DNA from: Olivibacter sitiensis DSM 17696
GTDB lineage: Bacteria > Bacteroidota > Bacteroidia > Sphingobacteriales > Sphingobacteriaceae
Reading direction: 5' to 3'
DNA length: 54,330 nucleotides
Assembly: GCF_000427965.1 (NCBI RefSeq)
Contig: NZ_ATZA01000041.1
Coordinates: 1-54,330, forward strand
Below are positions 1 to 8,795 of the stretch, piece after piece. The notes under the pieces were generated by a model, which saw only the letters and a program-made list of their open reading frames with translations, had not been told where the DNA came from and did not search any database. Numbering within the stretch: position 1 is the stretch's first letter; each line of letters opens with the position of its first letter. The translations under genes were made by a program, and so were the position numbers.

Positions 1-175
1 TGAATATTCCGAACAGCATCGTCATGAGTTGTGTCCATGAATCAAAGGTCTTGTAATAGCGGTCAGACCGGTGCTTGCTCACAAGCATCTCAAATTTGTT
101 CCTTGGAATAAAACCTAATAATTGTTTGAAGATTGGCTGACCGACTAATTTCTTTTCTGTATTTTTATCACTCAT
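1..175 (-). CDS. IS4-family transposase, N-terminal part (runs off the left edge)
   Basis: The minus strand is open from an ATG at 175 to the window edge, giving about 58 residues beginning MSDKNTEKKLVGQPIFK. The pattern (GQPIFKQLLGFIP, then FEMLVSKH, then TFDSWTQLMTMLFG) matches the DUF4372-type N-terminal domain of IS4-family transposases, which is followed in full-length proteins by the DDE catalytic domain. That catalytic part is outside the window, so activity cannot be judged. The element lies just downstream of the xusB-like gene. A strong hairpin terminator sits about 30 bases upstream of this start codon. The outer end of the element could not be defined but should fall between about 250 and 375. 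Confidence 0.8.
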   Translation of the reverse strand, partial: MSDKNTEKKLVGQPIFKQLLGFIPRNKFEMLVSKHRSDRYYKTFDSWTQLMTMLFGIF

Positions 176-204
176 ATTTTTAGTTTGTCGTAAAACCAAA
201 ATAT

Positions 205-238
205 GAAAAAAGGAGCTTGCCAGATATGGCAGCTCCTT
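205..238 (-). terminator. Hairpin terminator just upstream of the transposase start
   Basis: On the minus strand AAGGAGCTGCCA and TGGCAAGCTCCTT form a 12-bp stem with one bulge and a 4-base loop, followed at once by a run of six T. It lies between the outside of the element and the transposase ATG, so it would stop transcripts that enter from the flanking xusAB operon. It could also act as a terminator in the other direction. Confidence 0.75.
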
Positions 239-379
239 AAATTATTTTTTGTCGGTCAGTAGTGAAAACAATTAATTGATCCATACGTGTGGCGTTATGG
301 GCCATACGTAAAACTTGCGTTTGTTTTATATTGACTTAGTTGTTCTTTTTTATCAGGCGATCGACTCCCTGCTATATGC

Positions 380-1633
380 CTATTCTAAAGTGATTTTATA
401 AATGCCCGAAACCGATCCGCCTTCTGTCACATTGAACACTGGGGTAGCGGTAGTCCCCGATAGGCTATAGTAACCGTTGATGTTTTGGGTGGGTGCATTG
501 ACACGGAGCAATACCAAATCGTCGATTTCTACGGTAGCAAAGGCTGCCCCTGGATTGGTAACTGCCGGTACACCTGCTATTTTTGTCCGTGCTTGGGTAG
601 CCACGTCGATGCTATAGAATTCCCAAATTTCCGAGAAATTGATATTGCCGGTGGGGCCGCCAGTGAGTGCCGTATTAGGAATGGTAGTAATGAGCTTACC
701 TTCGTTGGCATATACGGTGACGAATTTGCCGCCTTCTTGTATTTCGTCCATATTGATGCTCCATGAAGCGTCTACATCCGTCTCGCCAGCCTTGATGCGT
801 ACGATCTTGGATTTTCCACCAACGGCAGATCTTCCTTGACATACGATATATAGGTCTCCATTGCTGTCAAAATCGTACATGTTGTTGTCGTTGATGTAGG
901 CTATGCTTCCAGTATCCTCTATTTCGATGGTTTTCTCGTAGTTTCCAGTCGCTACATCAATTACCGCAATATATACGTTGGGATAAAAGTCATCGAAGAA
1001 ACCCTTTTGCGTACCATTTGTCGTAGCATAGGTGATGTTGGCATATAGCTTTCCCTCTTTTATTGCCAGGAACTTTTGCCCAATGGAACGGTAGAGTATG
1101 CCGGCTTCGTTGGTGCCGCGTTCGTTTACTACGTCGGTGAGGTCTAGTTCTCCCGTACGCGAAAGCGTGGCAGCACTGAATTTTTGGATTTTGAGCGGAT
1201 CTGCGCCGTCCCAGTAAAAACCGTTGCCATCGGTACCTATTACAAAGTTGCCCGAGCCGTTGGTGCTGTTGTCGGCAGAAATGAAATTGCCTGGTGTGAT
1301 GACGCCATTGGTACTTACATTTAATCTTTCTATGCCAAGAGCATTATCCTGGGTGCGGAACATTTTTAGCAACATATTCTGTTGGGGACGCCATCCGCCC
1401 ATGCCCTGACCTTGCAGCGTATTGGTAGTGACATTGGAAACGTCGCCACTGGGCAGTTCATCAAAAGCCGTCACGTACCCGGGTTTGGCCAACGTATTGT
1501 CGCTCATGGTCATTACTACGTATTTGGAAGGCGCTTCTACAATCGGGCCTGAATTGTCATCGTTCCCGCAAGCGCTAAAAGCGACCAAAGCCGCCAGTAT
1601 ACAATGGGTTTTGATTAAGTTGCTGATTTTCAT
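380..1633 (-). CDS. xusB: XusB-like surface lipoprotein (DUF4374 family)
   Basis: 417 residues with a lipoprotein signal (MKISNLIKTHCILAALVAFSACG, lipid-modified Cys22) followed by an acidic, Asn-rich tether (GNDDNSG), which in Bacteroidota suits export to the cell surface. The rest has repeated short beta segments of the beta-propeller type with many aromatic residues and no enzymatic motif. DUF4374 lipoproteins next to TonB receptors include XusB of Bacteroides thetaiotaomicron, which binds ferric enterobactin. Here it follows the receptor gene by 5 bases on the same strand, so the two should be one transcript and one complex. No XusC-like PepSY reductase is present; a complete ABC importer takes its place. 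The family call comes from sequence pattern and context, and the ligand is inferred. Confidence 0.72.
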   Translation of the reverse strand: MKISNLIKTHCILAALVAFSACGNDDNSGPIVEAPSKYVVMTMSDNTLAKPGYVTAFDELPSGDVSNVTTNTLQGQGMGGWRPQQNMLLKMFRTQDNALGIERLNVSTNGVITPGNFISADNSTNGSGNFVIGTDGNGFYWDGADPLKIQKFSAATLSRTGELDLTDVVNERGTNEAGILYRSIGQKFLAIKEGKLYANITYATTNGTQKGFFDDFYPNVYIAVIDVATGNYEKTIEIEDTGSIAYINDNNMYDFDSNGDLYIVCQGRSAVGGKSKIVRIKAGETDVDASWSINMDEIQEGGKFVTVYANEGKLITTIPNTALTGGPTGNINFSEIWEFYSIDVATQARTKIAGVPAVTNPGAAFATVEIDDLVLLRVNAPTQNINGYYSLSGTTATPVFNVTEGGSVSGIYKITLE

Positions 1634-1638
1634 GATTT

Positions 1639-4053
1639 CTATGTTTTATTTAGACTGTAAATTATTTTTAAGTGAAAGCTCCTGCTAGCCCTTTGTACCC
1701 TGAAATTGTCGTATAAATTTGCGTCGCCTAGGTTCTTGACCTCAAAACTTGCAGATAGGGGCAAAGAGGCAGGGGAATAGTTGATACCCAGATTCACGTT
1801 GTGCTGCGTGGGTATGATGAGGCTGGAATTGATCTGTGCCGAGCCGTTGAGACCGAGAAATCCACCCGGCTCGCTGCGTTTAGGTATTGTCTCCAGGTAA
1901 AACTCGCGCACGTAATTGTAGAATGTATATGCCTTGAATGCATCGCCTTTTTGAAAAAGGTTGTTAAATGAGGCGGAGAGGCCGGCATTGGCAAAGGCAT
2001 AGGGCGTATTGCGCAGGCGTGCGTCGTTTTTCCAAGCATCTTGGCTATTGGTAATCCCGAAGAGACGCAGGTCTTGCCAAGTGGCATTGGCATTGAACGC
2101 GAAATGTCTCCAGAAAGGGTAGGTGATTTCTACGTCGAATCCGTAACCTCTTACGTTGTCCTGATTGCCATATTGCGCATATGGTGCTTGTACGGGAATA
2201 AGTAGTATAAGCCCCTTGGTATTTCGATAGAATGTGTTGGCCTCTAGGCTAAAGCCATTCTGTCTTTCCAGACGGTAGCCCAGATTGAGGTTTAGACTCT
2301 CCTCTGGCCTAAGCTCAAAATTAGGAACTATCCACTCGCCATTGCCAAAGAGCTCGTCCTGCTCCGGAAGTCTATTGGCCAGCTCGGCCGAAAGGCGTAT
2401 AAAACTGGCGGTGTTGAGTTGGTATTTGATGGCCTCTGCTAGTCCCCAATAGTTGCCTGTTTGGTGTTTCTCATTGTCAATGTCTACGTTGGATGCCGTC
2501 CAGGCATCTATACCACGCGAGCGGTAGCGGTAGTGTTTGGCCATGAGGGTATTGCTGAGCCTTCCTTCCAACCACTCACTTTCGTAGGCCAACCCGAATA
2601 CCTGTTTGAGGTAACTGGCGGGAAACTGCAGCACGTCTTGGCCCGTAGAGACAATGACCGGCCCGTAGGGATCACTGCCTTTACGGCCTACGTCCGTAAG
2701 TACGTAGTTGAAATGCAACCGATGTCTTTGCCCTAGCTCATATCGCATGTTCGTGCGCGCAGTAAAATTGTCAAAATCGATACTGGACAGTGATGGCTGC
2801 CGGCTTTCGCCTATGTTGCCCGGAGTGGCCGTATAGTTGCCATACCAGTCGTACCGTCCCTGCAGGGTATCCGTTCGGCCTAGATTGACCGTGTTGTATA
2901 CCAAAAATTGATCAATTTGTAAACGCCCATCCAAAAATGCCTTTTTGTACCGTAGCGTGGGCACAATGGACGACTGCTTGCTGCGGATGGCTCCATAGGG
3001 GTCCGTCATCAAGGCGGGGTGTTGTACCTCTCTGTTTATTTCAAAGGCAGCCAAACTGATCTTTAGGTCATCTGCCCAAGTTCGGTTGCTAAAGCCAAAG
3101 AAACCCTCTGCATAATAGCTTTTGTAGCCGTTGTGGAAGAGGCGCACCCTATCGGGGTATGGATTGCGCGTCTCTGGATCGGGTACCTCTACCTGCGCCC
3201 AATAATCATTGTCTGAATAGTTATAGAAAGATTCTAGTCCCGCATACCATTTACCGTTATTGGGGCTATAAATCCCGTTGAGCGTAGCGCGATGCGTGTT
3301 GAAAGATCCCAATTCGTAACTAGCTTCTAATTGGGGTCTTTTGGATTGATGGCTTACGAAGTTGATGGCGCCACCTAATGCATCGGAACCAAGAGAAGCA
3401 GGCAATACACCTTTGTATATTTCTACCCTGTCCAGGCTATTCAACGGTATATTGGATAAATTGTAGCCATCACGAAGGTAATCTACGGGAATACCGTCTT
3501 TGAAAAACCGGATGGATCTGCCTTGAAAGCCGTTGAGGGAAATATCGGGGGGGGCTCCCAGCCCTCCGGTTTGCCTGATGCGGATACCTACGCTGCGGTT
3601 CAACAGCTCGCTTAACGTGGTGGCTTCTTGCGAGGCTGCCCTGGTGTCTACCACCACGGCGCGTATGGCATTTTCGGAGACCTGCTGTTTGTCTGTTTTT
3701 CCTTCTACGGTGACTTCATTTAGCTGCTTGCTGTTTTGAAGTAGAGTTATCGTTACTTCTTTTTGGTCTCCACCGTTTAGATGGATGGGAGTCTTGGACT
3801 GTTCATGTCCGAGCATTTGGGTCGTAATGATATAATCGCCGGAAGTGATGGATTCAAATAGCACCTTGCCCCGTTCATCTGTTACCTGGCGCAAGGTCTT
3901 TTGCCCATTGTCAAGTTCTATCGTGACATGTGGCGCCGGGGCATTGGTCTTATCAATGACAAGAATAGTCAGCTTCGCAAGATCCTGACTCTGTGCATGT
4001 ACTGTCGTGCCAATACAAAACAATAAGAGATAAAGTATATGTTTTTTTAGCAT
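1639..4053 (-). CDS. xusA: XusA-like TonB-dependent outer-membrane receptor
   Basis: 804 residues. A Sec signal (MLKKHILYLLLFCIGTTVHAQ) is followed by a CarboxypepD_reg-like N-terminal beta-sandwich (about 25-110), a plug domain (about 125-235, with LSELLNRSVGIRIRQ, DISLNGFQGRSIRFFKDG and VEIYKGVLPASLGSDALGGAINF), and a 22-strand-type barrel to the C-terminus (SFHLKIIYSLNKT). It would import a ferric siderophore across the outer membrane using TonB energy. It is the first gene of a two-gene operon with the XusB-like lipoprotein. The promoter (TTG-N20-TAATTTAG) overlaps a Fur-like palindrome, implying derepression under iron limitation. The substrate is inferred to be a catecholate from the esterase and CeuE-type genes divergently placed upstream. 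The receptor identity is firm and the ligand is not. Confidence 0.85.
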   Translation of the reverse strand: MLKKHILYLLLFCIGTTVHAQSQDLAKLTILVIDKTNAPAPHVTIELDNGQKTLRQVTDERGKVLFESITSGDYIITTQMLGHEQSKTPIHLNGGDQKEVTITLLQNSKQLNEVTVEGKTDKQQVSENAIRAVVVDTRAASQEATTLSELLNRSVGIRIRQTGGLGAPPDISLNGFQGRSIRFFKDGIPVDYLRDGYNLSNIPLNSLDRVEIYKGVLPASLGSDALGGAINFVSHQSKRPQLEASYELGSFNTHRATLNGIYSPNNGKWYAGLESFYNYSDNDYWAQVEVPDPETRNPYPDRVRLFHNGYKSYYAEGFFGFSNRTWADDLKISLAAFEINREVQHPALMTDPYGAIRSKQSSIVPTLRYKKAFLDGRLQIDQFLVYNTVNLGRTDTLQGRYDWYGNYTATPGNIGESRQPSLSSIDFDNFTARTNMRYELGQRHRLHFNYVLTDVGRKGSDPYGPVIVSTGQDVLQFPASYLKQVFGLAYESEWLEGRLSNTLMAKHYRYRSRGIDAWTASNVDIDNEKHQTGNYWGLAEAIKYQLNTASFIRLSAELANRLPEQDELFGNGEWIVPNFELRPEESLNLNLGYRLERQNGFSLEANTFYRNTKGLILLIPVQAPYAQYGNQDNVRGYGFDVEITYPFWRHFAFNANATWQDLRLFGITNSQDAWKNDARLRNTPYAFANAGLSASFNNLFQKGDAFKAYTFYNYVREFYLETIPKRSEPGGFLGLNGSAQINSSLIIPTQHNVNLGINYSPASLPLSASFEVKNLGDANLYDNFRVQRASRSFHLKIIYSLNKT

Positions 4054-4067
4054 AATGAATCAGTCGG

Positions 4068-4098
4068 CTAAATTAGATTAATTATAAATAGCTAGCAA
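4068..4098 (-). promoter_or_regulatory. Predicted promoter of xusAB
   Basis: On the minus strand TTG (4098-4096), a 20-base spacer and TAATTTAG (4075-4068) match the Bacteroidota promoter TTG-N20-TAnnTTTG with one deviation in the -7 box. The predicted start of transcription is near 4061, just above the ATG at 4053, so the leader is very short. Confidence 0.55.
4071..4089. promoter_or_regulatory. Fur-like operator at the xusAB promoter
   Basis: AATTAGATT-A-ATTATAAAT is an imperfect 9-1-9 palindrome resembling ATTTAGAAT-N-ATTCTAAAT. It overlaps the -7 box and spacer of the xusAB promoter, a classic repressing position. It shares the half site ATTATAAAT with the box at 9940. Assignment to Fur is inference. 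Confidence 0.5.
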
Positions 4099-4390
4099 AT
4101 AAAAAGATGCTTCAATCGTTTTTTTACCGTTCGAAGATTTTGATTGAGCCATGAATGATGCCAATTGACATGTCATGCCTCTGGAAGCTATTCTATACTC
4201 GCAACGAAACTATATGTAAAAGCTAAATTTAGGCGTCATATAGGTAGCAAGCTGACATTGTCCCCCCTCGGAGATCTATCGTGGTGCATATCTTTGGTAT
4301 TTACGATCAGTAAGTTACATTCGTTTGGCAAAACGCAGATACGATTGTTATTACCACACTGTTAAGAATTGCAATGAGGTTGTAGGTCAC

Positions 4391-4515
4391 TGTCCCCCGC
4401 TGGAGGGGGTAGGGGGAGGAACGATAAAGAAAACAACTGAAAATAAGCCAGTTGAATCGTGTTATCCTCCCCCTTCCAACACACATTCCAACCGCACCCC
4501 CCCTAAGAGGGGGAT
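4391..4515. repeat. G/C-tract inverted-repeat element in the xusA-esterase gap
   Basis: In the 840-base gap between xusA and the esterase there is a compound palindromic block. CCCCC and GGGGG arms form one hairpin at 4394-4409 and another at 4497-4513. Between them AGGGGGAGGA (4411-4420) pairs with TCCTCCCCCT (4465-4474), and inside that loop CAACTG (4434-4439) pairs with CAGTTG (4449-4454). Similar C-tracts occur nearby at about 4258-4272 and 4645-4655. No convincing gene is present. It resembles the multi-copy intergenic G-tract repeats seen in Bacteroidota genomes. The remaining parts of the gap (4100-4390 and 4520-4800) show nothing else I can support. Confidence 0.6.
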
Positions 4516-4799
4516 ACGCCAGCGTGCTACCTTTCTAGCTTCCAAACGTTACGCCCTATTTATGTCCACACGATAAATCAAAGAGTGGGATGAAAGGAAC
4601 TTCCTGAAACGAGTTTCCCGGAATAAATTCGGGATAGGCTCTTCAAAGGGGGGCAGTCACTTACAAAGGCACTGTGATGGCTACCGTGTTACAGGTAACG
4701 GATGTGCTTGCACTTTGTCAAACGGATATACGGATGTAACATACTCCATACCCCATATTTCATCCAATCGCATGATGACGTCCTTAGATAATAAATCAG

Positions 4800-4815
4800 A
4801 TTAAGCATGCTTAAT
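4800..4815. promoter_or_regulatory. Perfect 16-bp palindrome upstream of the esterase operon
   Basis: ATTAAGCATGCTTAAT is a perfect palindrome directly abutting the Fur-like box at 4816, about 80 bases before the esterase start. It is a candidate binding site for a second regulator; the protein is unknown. Confidence 0.4.
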
Positions 4816-4834
4816 GTTTAGAATTTGTCTAAAT
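4816..4834. promoter_or_regulatory. Fur-like operator upstream of the esterase-ABC operon
   Basis: GTTTAGAAT-T-TGTCTAAAT contains perfect TTTAGA and TCTAAA arms around five bases and fits the 9-1-9 form seen at two other promoters of this locus. It lies 60 bases upstream of the esterase ATG. No clean -7 box could be fixed here. Confidence 0.5.
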
Positions 4835-4894
4835 TAGCGGCAAAAATGAACCGATGTCTGTCGAGTAAGACCTTTTGAAGGTAAGCATTTGTTT

Positions 4895-6034
4895 ATGGAT
4901 AGGAGTTTCAGTGTTTCAATTCGTGTGGAAAACCGTGTCGATAAGCACGTTGGTGAGCCCTTGTTCGTTGCAGGCAATTTTAACGATTGGCAGCCTGCTG
5001 CATGGCAGATAGGGGCTGTTCCGGCGGTCGGTGACATCGTCACGGTACAACTGAATGGATTGAAAGCGGAGTTTTGTGAGTTTAAATTGACCAGGGGCAC
5101 TTGGGATACCTTGGCTTGCAGTAAAATGGGCTGCTTGGGGGAGTCGCATGAGTTTCGGATTGGCGAAGAAAGCGAGTTTGGAGTTGCCATTGAGGGCTGG
5201 CGGGATGATTTCCCATTATCTACCGCTAGCCCCCAGGTGCGCTTGCTGGATGAGGCCTTCTTTTTGCCTACATTGAATGTCCATAAAAGGATTTGGATTT
5301 ACCTGCCTGAGGGCTATTCGTTTTCGAACGATCGTTATCCAGTCATTTATATGCACGACGGGCAGCACCTGTTTGATGAAGCTACCGCACTTGGCCGTAA
5401 GGGGCCGGTAGAGTGGCGTGTGGACAAAACCATAGATCATTCGGTACATGATGCCATAGTGGTGGCCATCGAGCATGCCCATAGTCGGGAGGAACGGATA
5501 AAGGAATATTTCTTCAGTCCGTCCGAAAGATTTCCGCAACCGAGAGGACGAGCCTATTTGGAGGACATCCTAACTACCCTCAAGCCTTATATAGACAGCC
5601 ATTTCAGGACGCTTCCAGACCGGAGGCATACCGCTATGGTAGGTAGTTCCATGGGAGGTCTTTTGACCTTATACGCTGGTATCTACTATCCGGATGTCTT
5701 TGGTACATTGGGTGTTTTTTCCCCGTCCATATGGTTGGACGAAAGACGCATTTTTGATGCGATGGTCAATAGATCCCCTCACGCTTCCTTTCAAGAGCAG
5801 TATTATTACCTGTATGGAGGAGGAAGGGAAAACAGGGCCAAACCGGGAGGGGGCAAGGTGGACATGGCAAAGGATGTCATGGATGCAATACAGGTGATGG
5901 AGAATACCATCAGGCCCCGGACTCATATGAAGCTCAATCCGACGGGCAAGCACGGGGCGCTTTACTGGCAAGGAGCCTTTGCCGATTTTTTTGAATGGTG
6001 GATGGGAAAATTAAAAGTAAAAAGTAAAAAGTAA
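4895..6034 (+). CDS. Fes/IroE-type siderophore esterase with an N-terminal E-set domain
   Basis: About 379 residues. The ATG at 4895 is preferred over a TTG two codons earlier. The N-terminal 100 residues form an immunoglobulin-like E-set/CBM48-type domain (PLFVAGNFNDWQP). From about residue 125 there is an alpha/beta-hydrolase of the esterase D family (PF00756): KRIWIYLPEGY, PVIYMHDGQHLFD, nucleophile elbow GSSMGG near residue 252, and a late His in GKHGALYW. No signal peptide is seen, so it should act in the cytoplasm, as enterobactin esterases do. Position directly upstream of a CeuE-class ABC importer and opposite a XusAB receptor pair suggests it opens a tri-catecholate ester to release iron. 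A general carbohydrate esterase of the same fold is the alternative. Confidence 0.75.
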   Translation: MDRSFSVSIRVENRVDKHVGEPLFVAGNFNDWQPAAWQIGAVPAVGDIVTVQLNGLKAEFCEFKLTRGTWDTLACSKMGCLGESHEFRIGEESEFGVAIEGWRDDFPLSTASPQVRLLDEAFFLPTLNVHKRIWIYLPEGYSFSNDRYPVIYMHDGQHLFDEATALGRKGPVEWRVDKTIDHSVHDAIVVAIEHAHSREERIKEYFFSPSERFPQPRGRAYLEDILTTLKPYIDSHFRTLPDRRHTAMVGSSMGGLLTLYAGIYYPDVFGTLGVFSPSIWLDERRIFDAMVNRSPHASFQEQYYYLYGGGRENRAKPGGGKVDMAKDVMDAIQVMENTIRPRTHMKLNPTGKHGALYWQGAFADFFEWWMGKLKVKSKK

Positions 6035-6103
6035 AAAAAGCAAAGTTCAGATCATGGGAAAAGCAATATACCATGTGATTAAAAGCGTAATATAGAAAGT
6101 CGT

Positions 6104-7072
6104 TTGGCAAGAACAGGTTTTAAACATATCGGGATATATATCGTATCGCTTGGCGCAGCGCTGGTACTGGTATGGCTGTCGTTCTTTATCGGCGTCAAGG
6201 ATATCCGCTTTGCCGACTTATGGTCTGATGGCGATAAGCTATCGGTTTTTCTTATCAGCCGTGTGCCTCGTACCTTGTCCCTTGTTTTGACAGGTGCGGG
6301 ACTTAGTATCGCAGGCTTCATCATGCAGCAATTGTCGCAAAACAGGTTTGTGGCACCTTCCACGGCCGGTACCTTGCAGGCGGCAAAAATGGGTATCTTG
6401 TTCAGTGTCATCTTGATTCCCGGCGCTACCCTGCTCAACAAGATGCTGTTTTCCATGGCCTTTACCTTATCGGCAAGTATCCTGTTCATGTTTATGATAA
6501 GGCATATCCGTTTTCGGAGCGCCACTTTCATTCCCCTTGTAGGCATTCTGTTTGGCAATATATTGGAGGCGATTTCCACGTTCTTTGCTTACAAGAATAA
6601 TATCGTACAGAATACCCAACAATGGCTCTTGGGCGATTTCTCGTCTGTGATACAAGGTCAGTACGAGGCTGTTTACCTTATCTTGCCCGTGGTGTTCCTT
6701 GGCTATCTATACGCAGATCGGTTCACCATAGCGGGCATGGGCGAGAGTTTTGCCAAAAACCTGGGCCTATCTTACGGAGCCATTGTGGGGCTGGGGCTAA
6801 TTTCTGTTTCTTTGGTGGTCAGCGCCATCGTGGTGTCCGTCGGTGCCATACCGTTCGTGGGCTTGATCGTGCCCAATATCGTGAGCATGCTTTTTGGCGA
6901 CAATTTGCGGCGTACGCTTCCCATTACTGCAATGGCAGGCGCCATATTGCTGTTGGCGTGCGATATTATAGGGAGGTTGATTGTGTTCCCTTATGAAATT
7001 CCCATAGGCGTGATGATCGGTATGCTGGGGGGTATTATCTTTCTGTTCATCATTTTAAGACGAAGCAAATGA
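6104..7072 (+). CDS. Iron-siderophore ABC permease 1 (FecCD family, CeuB/VctD-like)
   Basis: 322 residues with about nine hydrophobic segments. It has the FecCD hallmarks FFIGVKDIRFADLW, SRVPRTLSLVLTGAGLSIAGFIMQQL, FVAPSTAGTLQAAKMG and VGAIPFVGLIVPNIVSMLFG. It forms half of an inner-membrane channel. The only usable start is TTG at 6104, since an in-frame stop lies at 6080 and no ATG follows until deep in the protein. The RRSK end overlaps the next gene by 4 bases. A separate 13-codon ATG frame at 6054 ends before it and might be a coupling leader. Confidence 0.88.
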   Translation: MARTGFKHIGIYIVSLGAALVLVWLSFFIGVKDIRFADLWSDGDKLSVFLISRVPRTLSLVLTGAGLSIAGFIMQQLSQNRFVAPSTAGTLQAAKMGILFSVILIPGATLLNKMLFSMAFTLSASILFMFMIRHIRFRSATFIPLVGILFGNILEAISTFFAYKNNIVQNTQQWLLGDFSSVIQGQYEAVYLILPVVFLGYLYADRFTIAGMGESFAKNLGLSYGAIVGLGLISVSLVVSAIVVSVGAIPFVGLIVPNIVSMLFGDNLRRTLPITAMAGAILLLACDIIGRLIVFPYEIPIGVMIGMLGGIIFLFIILRRSK

Positions 7073-8019
7073 GACAGAAATATCTTATTCCCTCCATGGT
7101 GTTTTTGCTGCTGGTCGTCGCTACTCTTTTTGTCTTCTACAACACGGGCAAAAACCTGGATTTTGTATTGCCAAGGAGACTTATCCGCCTGGCTACCATG
7201 CTGGTCGTGGGAATCAGCGTGGCCTATTCGTCCATTATCTTTCAGACCATTACCAATAATAGGATCCTCACCCCGGCCATCATGGGCTACGAGTCCATCT
7301 TTATCCTCTTTCAGACCATTTTGGTTTTTTTCTATGGCGATCGTACTTTTCAGGCCATTACGCAGGAGGAGAATTTCTTCTATGCCGTGGTATTGATGAT
7401 GGGCTTTTCCGTCTTTATGTACGTGCTGATTTTCGGCAAAGCCAAAAGGAATATTTATCAGCTGCTTTTGGTGGGTGTGGTATTGGGCGCATTGTTCCAG
7501 ACGCTGGGCCAGTTCATCCAGATTGTCATCGATCCAAACGAGTTCTCCATCGTCCAGAACTTTATGTTCGTCTCTTTTACCAAGATGAATACCCAGTTGC
7601 TGCTTATAGCGAGCATTACCCTGCTGGTATCTTTGGTATATGTACACCGGTATTTGAAATACTTGGATGTGATTTCCCTGGGCAGGGACATTGCCGTCAA
7701 CCTGGGACTGGATTACGAAAAGTTGATCCGCAAGTTTATGTTGGTTATTGCCGTGCTGGTATCCGTTTCCACGGCATTGGTAGGTCCTATTACCTTTTTG
7801 GGCATATTGGTTGCCAATTTGACCTATGAACTGTGCGTCACCAAGAAGCATCGGCTTGTGGTGGTATGCTGCAGTTTGCTGTCTTGCCTGTTTTTGGTTG
7901 TGGGGCAGTTTTTGGTGGAGCATGTATTCAATTTCTCTACCAATGTCACTATCGTTATCAACTTTGTGGGGGGGCTTTATTTTATGTACCTGATTTTTAA
8001 TTCGAGGAAAAGGATATGA
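7069..8019 (+). CDS. Iron-siderophore ABC permease 2 (FecCD family, CeuC/VctG-like)
   Basis: 316 residues, all-helical membrane protein with FecCD-type segments (PRRLIRLATMLVVGISVAYS, NNRILTPAIMGYES, VSTALVGPITFLGILVANLT). It overlaps permease 1 by ATGA and the ATPase gene by 4 bases, so the three are translationally coupled. Two distinct FecCD permeases point to a heterodimeric channel like CeuBC, VctDG or YclNO, all of which take catecholate or mixed catecholate siderophores. Confidence 0.88.
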   Translation: MRQKYLIPSMVFLLLVVATLFVFYNTGKNLDFVLPRRLIRLATMLVVGISVAYSSIIFQTITNNRILTPAIMGYESIFILFQTILVFFYGDRTFQAITQEENFFYAVVLMMGFSVFMYVLIFGKAKRNIYQLLLVGVVLGALFQTLGQFIQIVIDPNEFSIVQNFMFVSFTKMNTQLLLIASITLLVSLVYVHRYLKYLDVISLGRDIAVNLGLDYEKLIRKFMLVIAVLVSVSTALVGPITFLGILVANLTYELCVTKKHRLVVVCCSLLSCLFLVVGQFLVEHVFNFSTNVTIVINFVGGLYFMYLIFNSRKRI

Positions 8020-8777
8020 TACGTTTTGAACATATCGTCAAGAGGTATGGCCAGAAGACGGTTTTGGATGGTGTGTCTGCCGTCATTCCTACGGGAAAGA
8101 TTACTTCCCTTATCGGACCCAATGGAGCTGGCAAGAGTACCTTGTTGTCCATTATGTGCCGCTTGCTGAAGCAGGAGGAAGGCAAGGTGTTTTTGAACGA
8201 CAGGGAATTGAACGAGTATGGCAATAAGGAACTGGCCAAGAAATTGTCCATACTGAAGCAATCCAACAACCTGGACTTGAAGTTGACGGTGAGGGATTTG
8301 GTTTCCTTTGGGCGTTTCCCTTATTCCAATGGCCGCATGAAACAGGAAGATTGGCAAAAAGTGGAGGAGGCGATGGCTTTCTGTGAGATCACGGACCTGC
8401 AAGATACCTACATCGATGAATTGAGCGGGGGGCAACGCCAGCGGGCTTTCATCTCCATGACGATGGCGCAGGATACGGACTACCTCTTGCTGGACGAGCC
8501 GTTGAACAACCTGGATATGAAGCACAGCGTACAGGTGATGAAGATGCTGAGGCGGCTGGTGGACGAGCTCGGAAAAACCGTGGTAATCGTCATCCACGAG
8601 ATCAATTTTGCCGCACAGTACTCGGACCATATCATTGCCATGAAAGAAGGTGCCATTTGCTACGACGATGATGCAGGACAAGTTATACAGGGCCATGTGC
8701 TGGAAGATATATTCGAGATGCCGTTCGAGATTATAGAAAGGAATAACAAGAAAATATGTAATTATTTTAATCTTTAA
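8016..8777 (+). CDS. Iron-siderophore ABC ATPase (CeuD/VctC-like)
   Basis: 253 residues with Walker A GPNGAGKST (about residue 34), Q-loop LKQSNN, signature LSGGQRQRA, Walker B YLLLDEP, D-loop LNNLD and H-switch VIHE. This is the nucleotide-binding subunit that powers the two FecCD permeases. The start overlaps the preceding gene by 4 bases. The closest named families on motif grounds are CeuD, VctC, YclP and FatE; full orthology cannot be settled by eye. Confidence 0.9.
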   Translation: MIRFEHIVKRYGQKTVLDGVSAVIPTGKITSLIGPNGAGKSTLLSIMCRLLKQEEGKVFLNDRELNEYGNKELAKKLSILKQSNNLDLKLTVRDLVSFGRFPYSNGRMKQEDWQKVEEAMAFCEITDLQDTYIDELSGGQRQRAFISMTMAQDTDYLLLDEPLNNLDMKHSVQVMKMLRRLVDELGKTVVIVIHEINFAAQYSDHIIAMKEGAICYDDDAGQVIQGHVLEDIFEMPFEIIERNNKKICNYFNL

Positions 8778-8795
8778 CAAACAAAGCATAACACC

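Noticed and set aside
4325-4576. 83-codon plus-strand frame in the xusA-esterase gap
   Set aside because: Runs through the G/C-tract hairpin repeat; Pro/Arg-rich composition comes from the repeat.
6054-6095. 13-codon ATG frame between the esterase and permease 1
   Set aside because: Too short to support as a gene; mentioned only as a possible coupling leader.
6991-7923. 310-codon minus-strand frame opposite the FecCD permeases
   Set aside because: Gln/His-rich shadow of hydrophobic coding sequence on the other strand.
7977-8789. 270-codon minus-strand frame opposite the ABC ATPase
   Set aside because: Shadow; the plus strand has all ATPase motifs.
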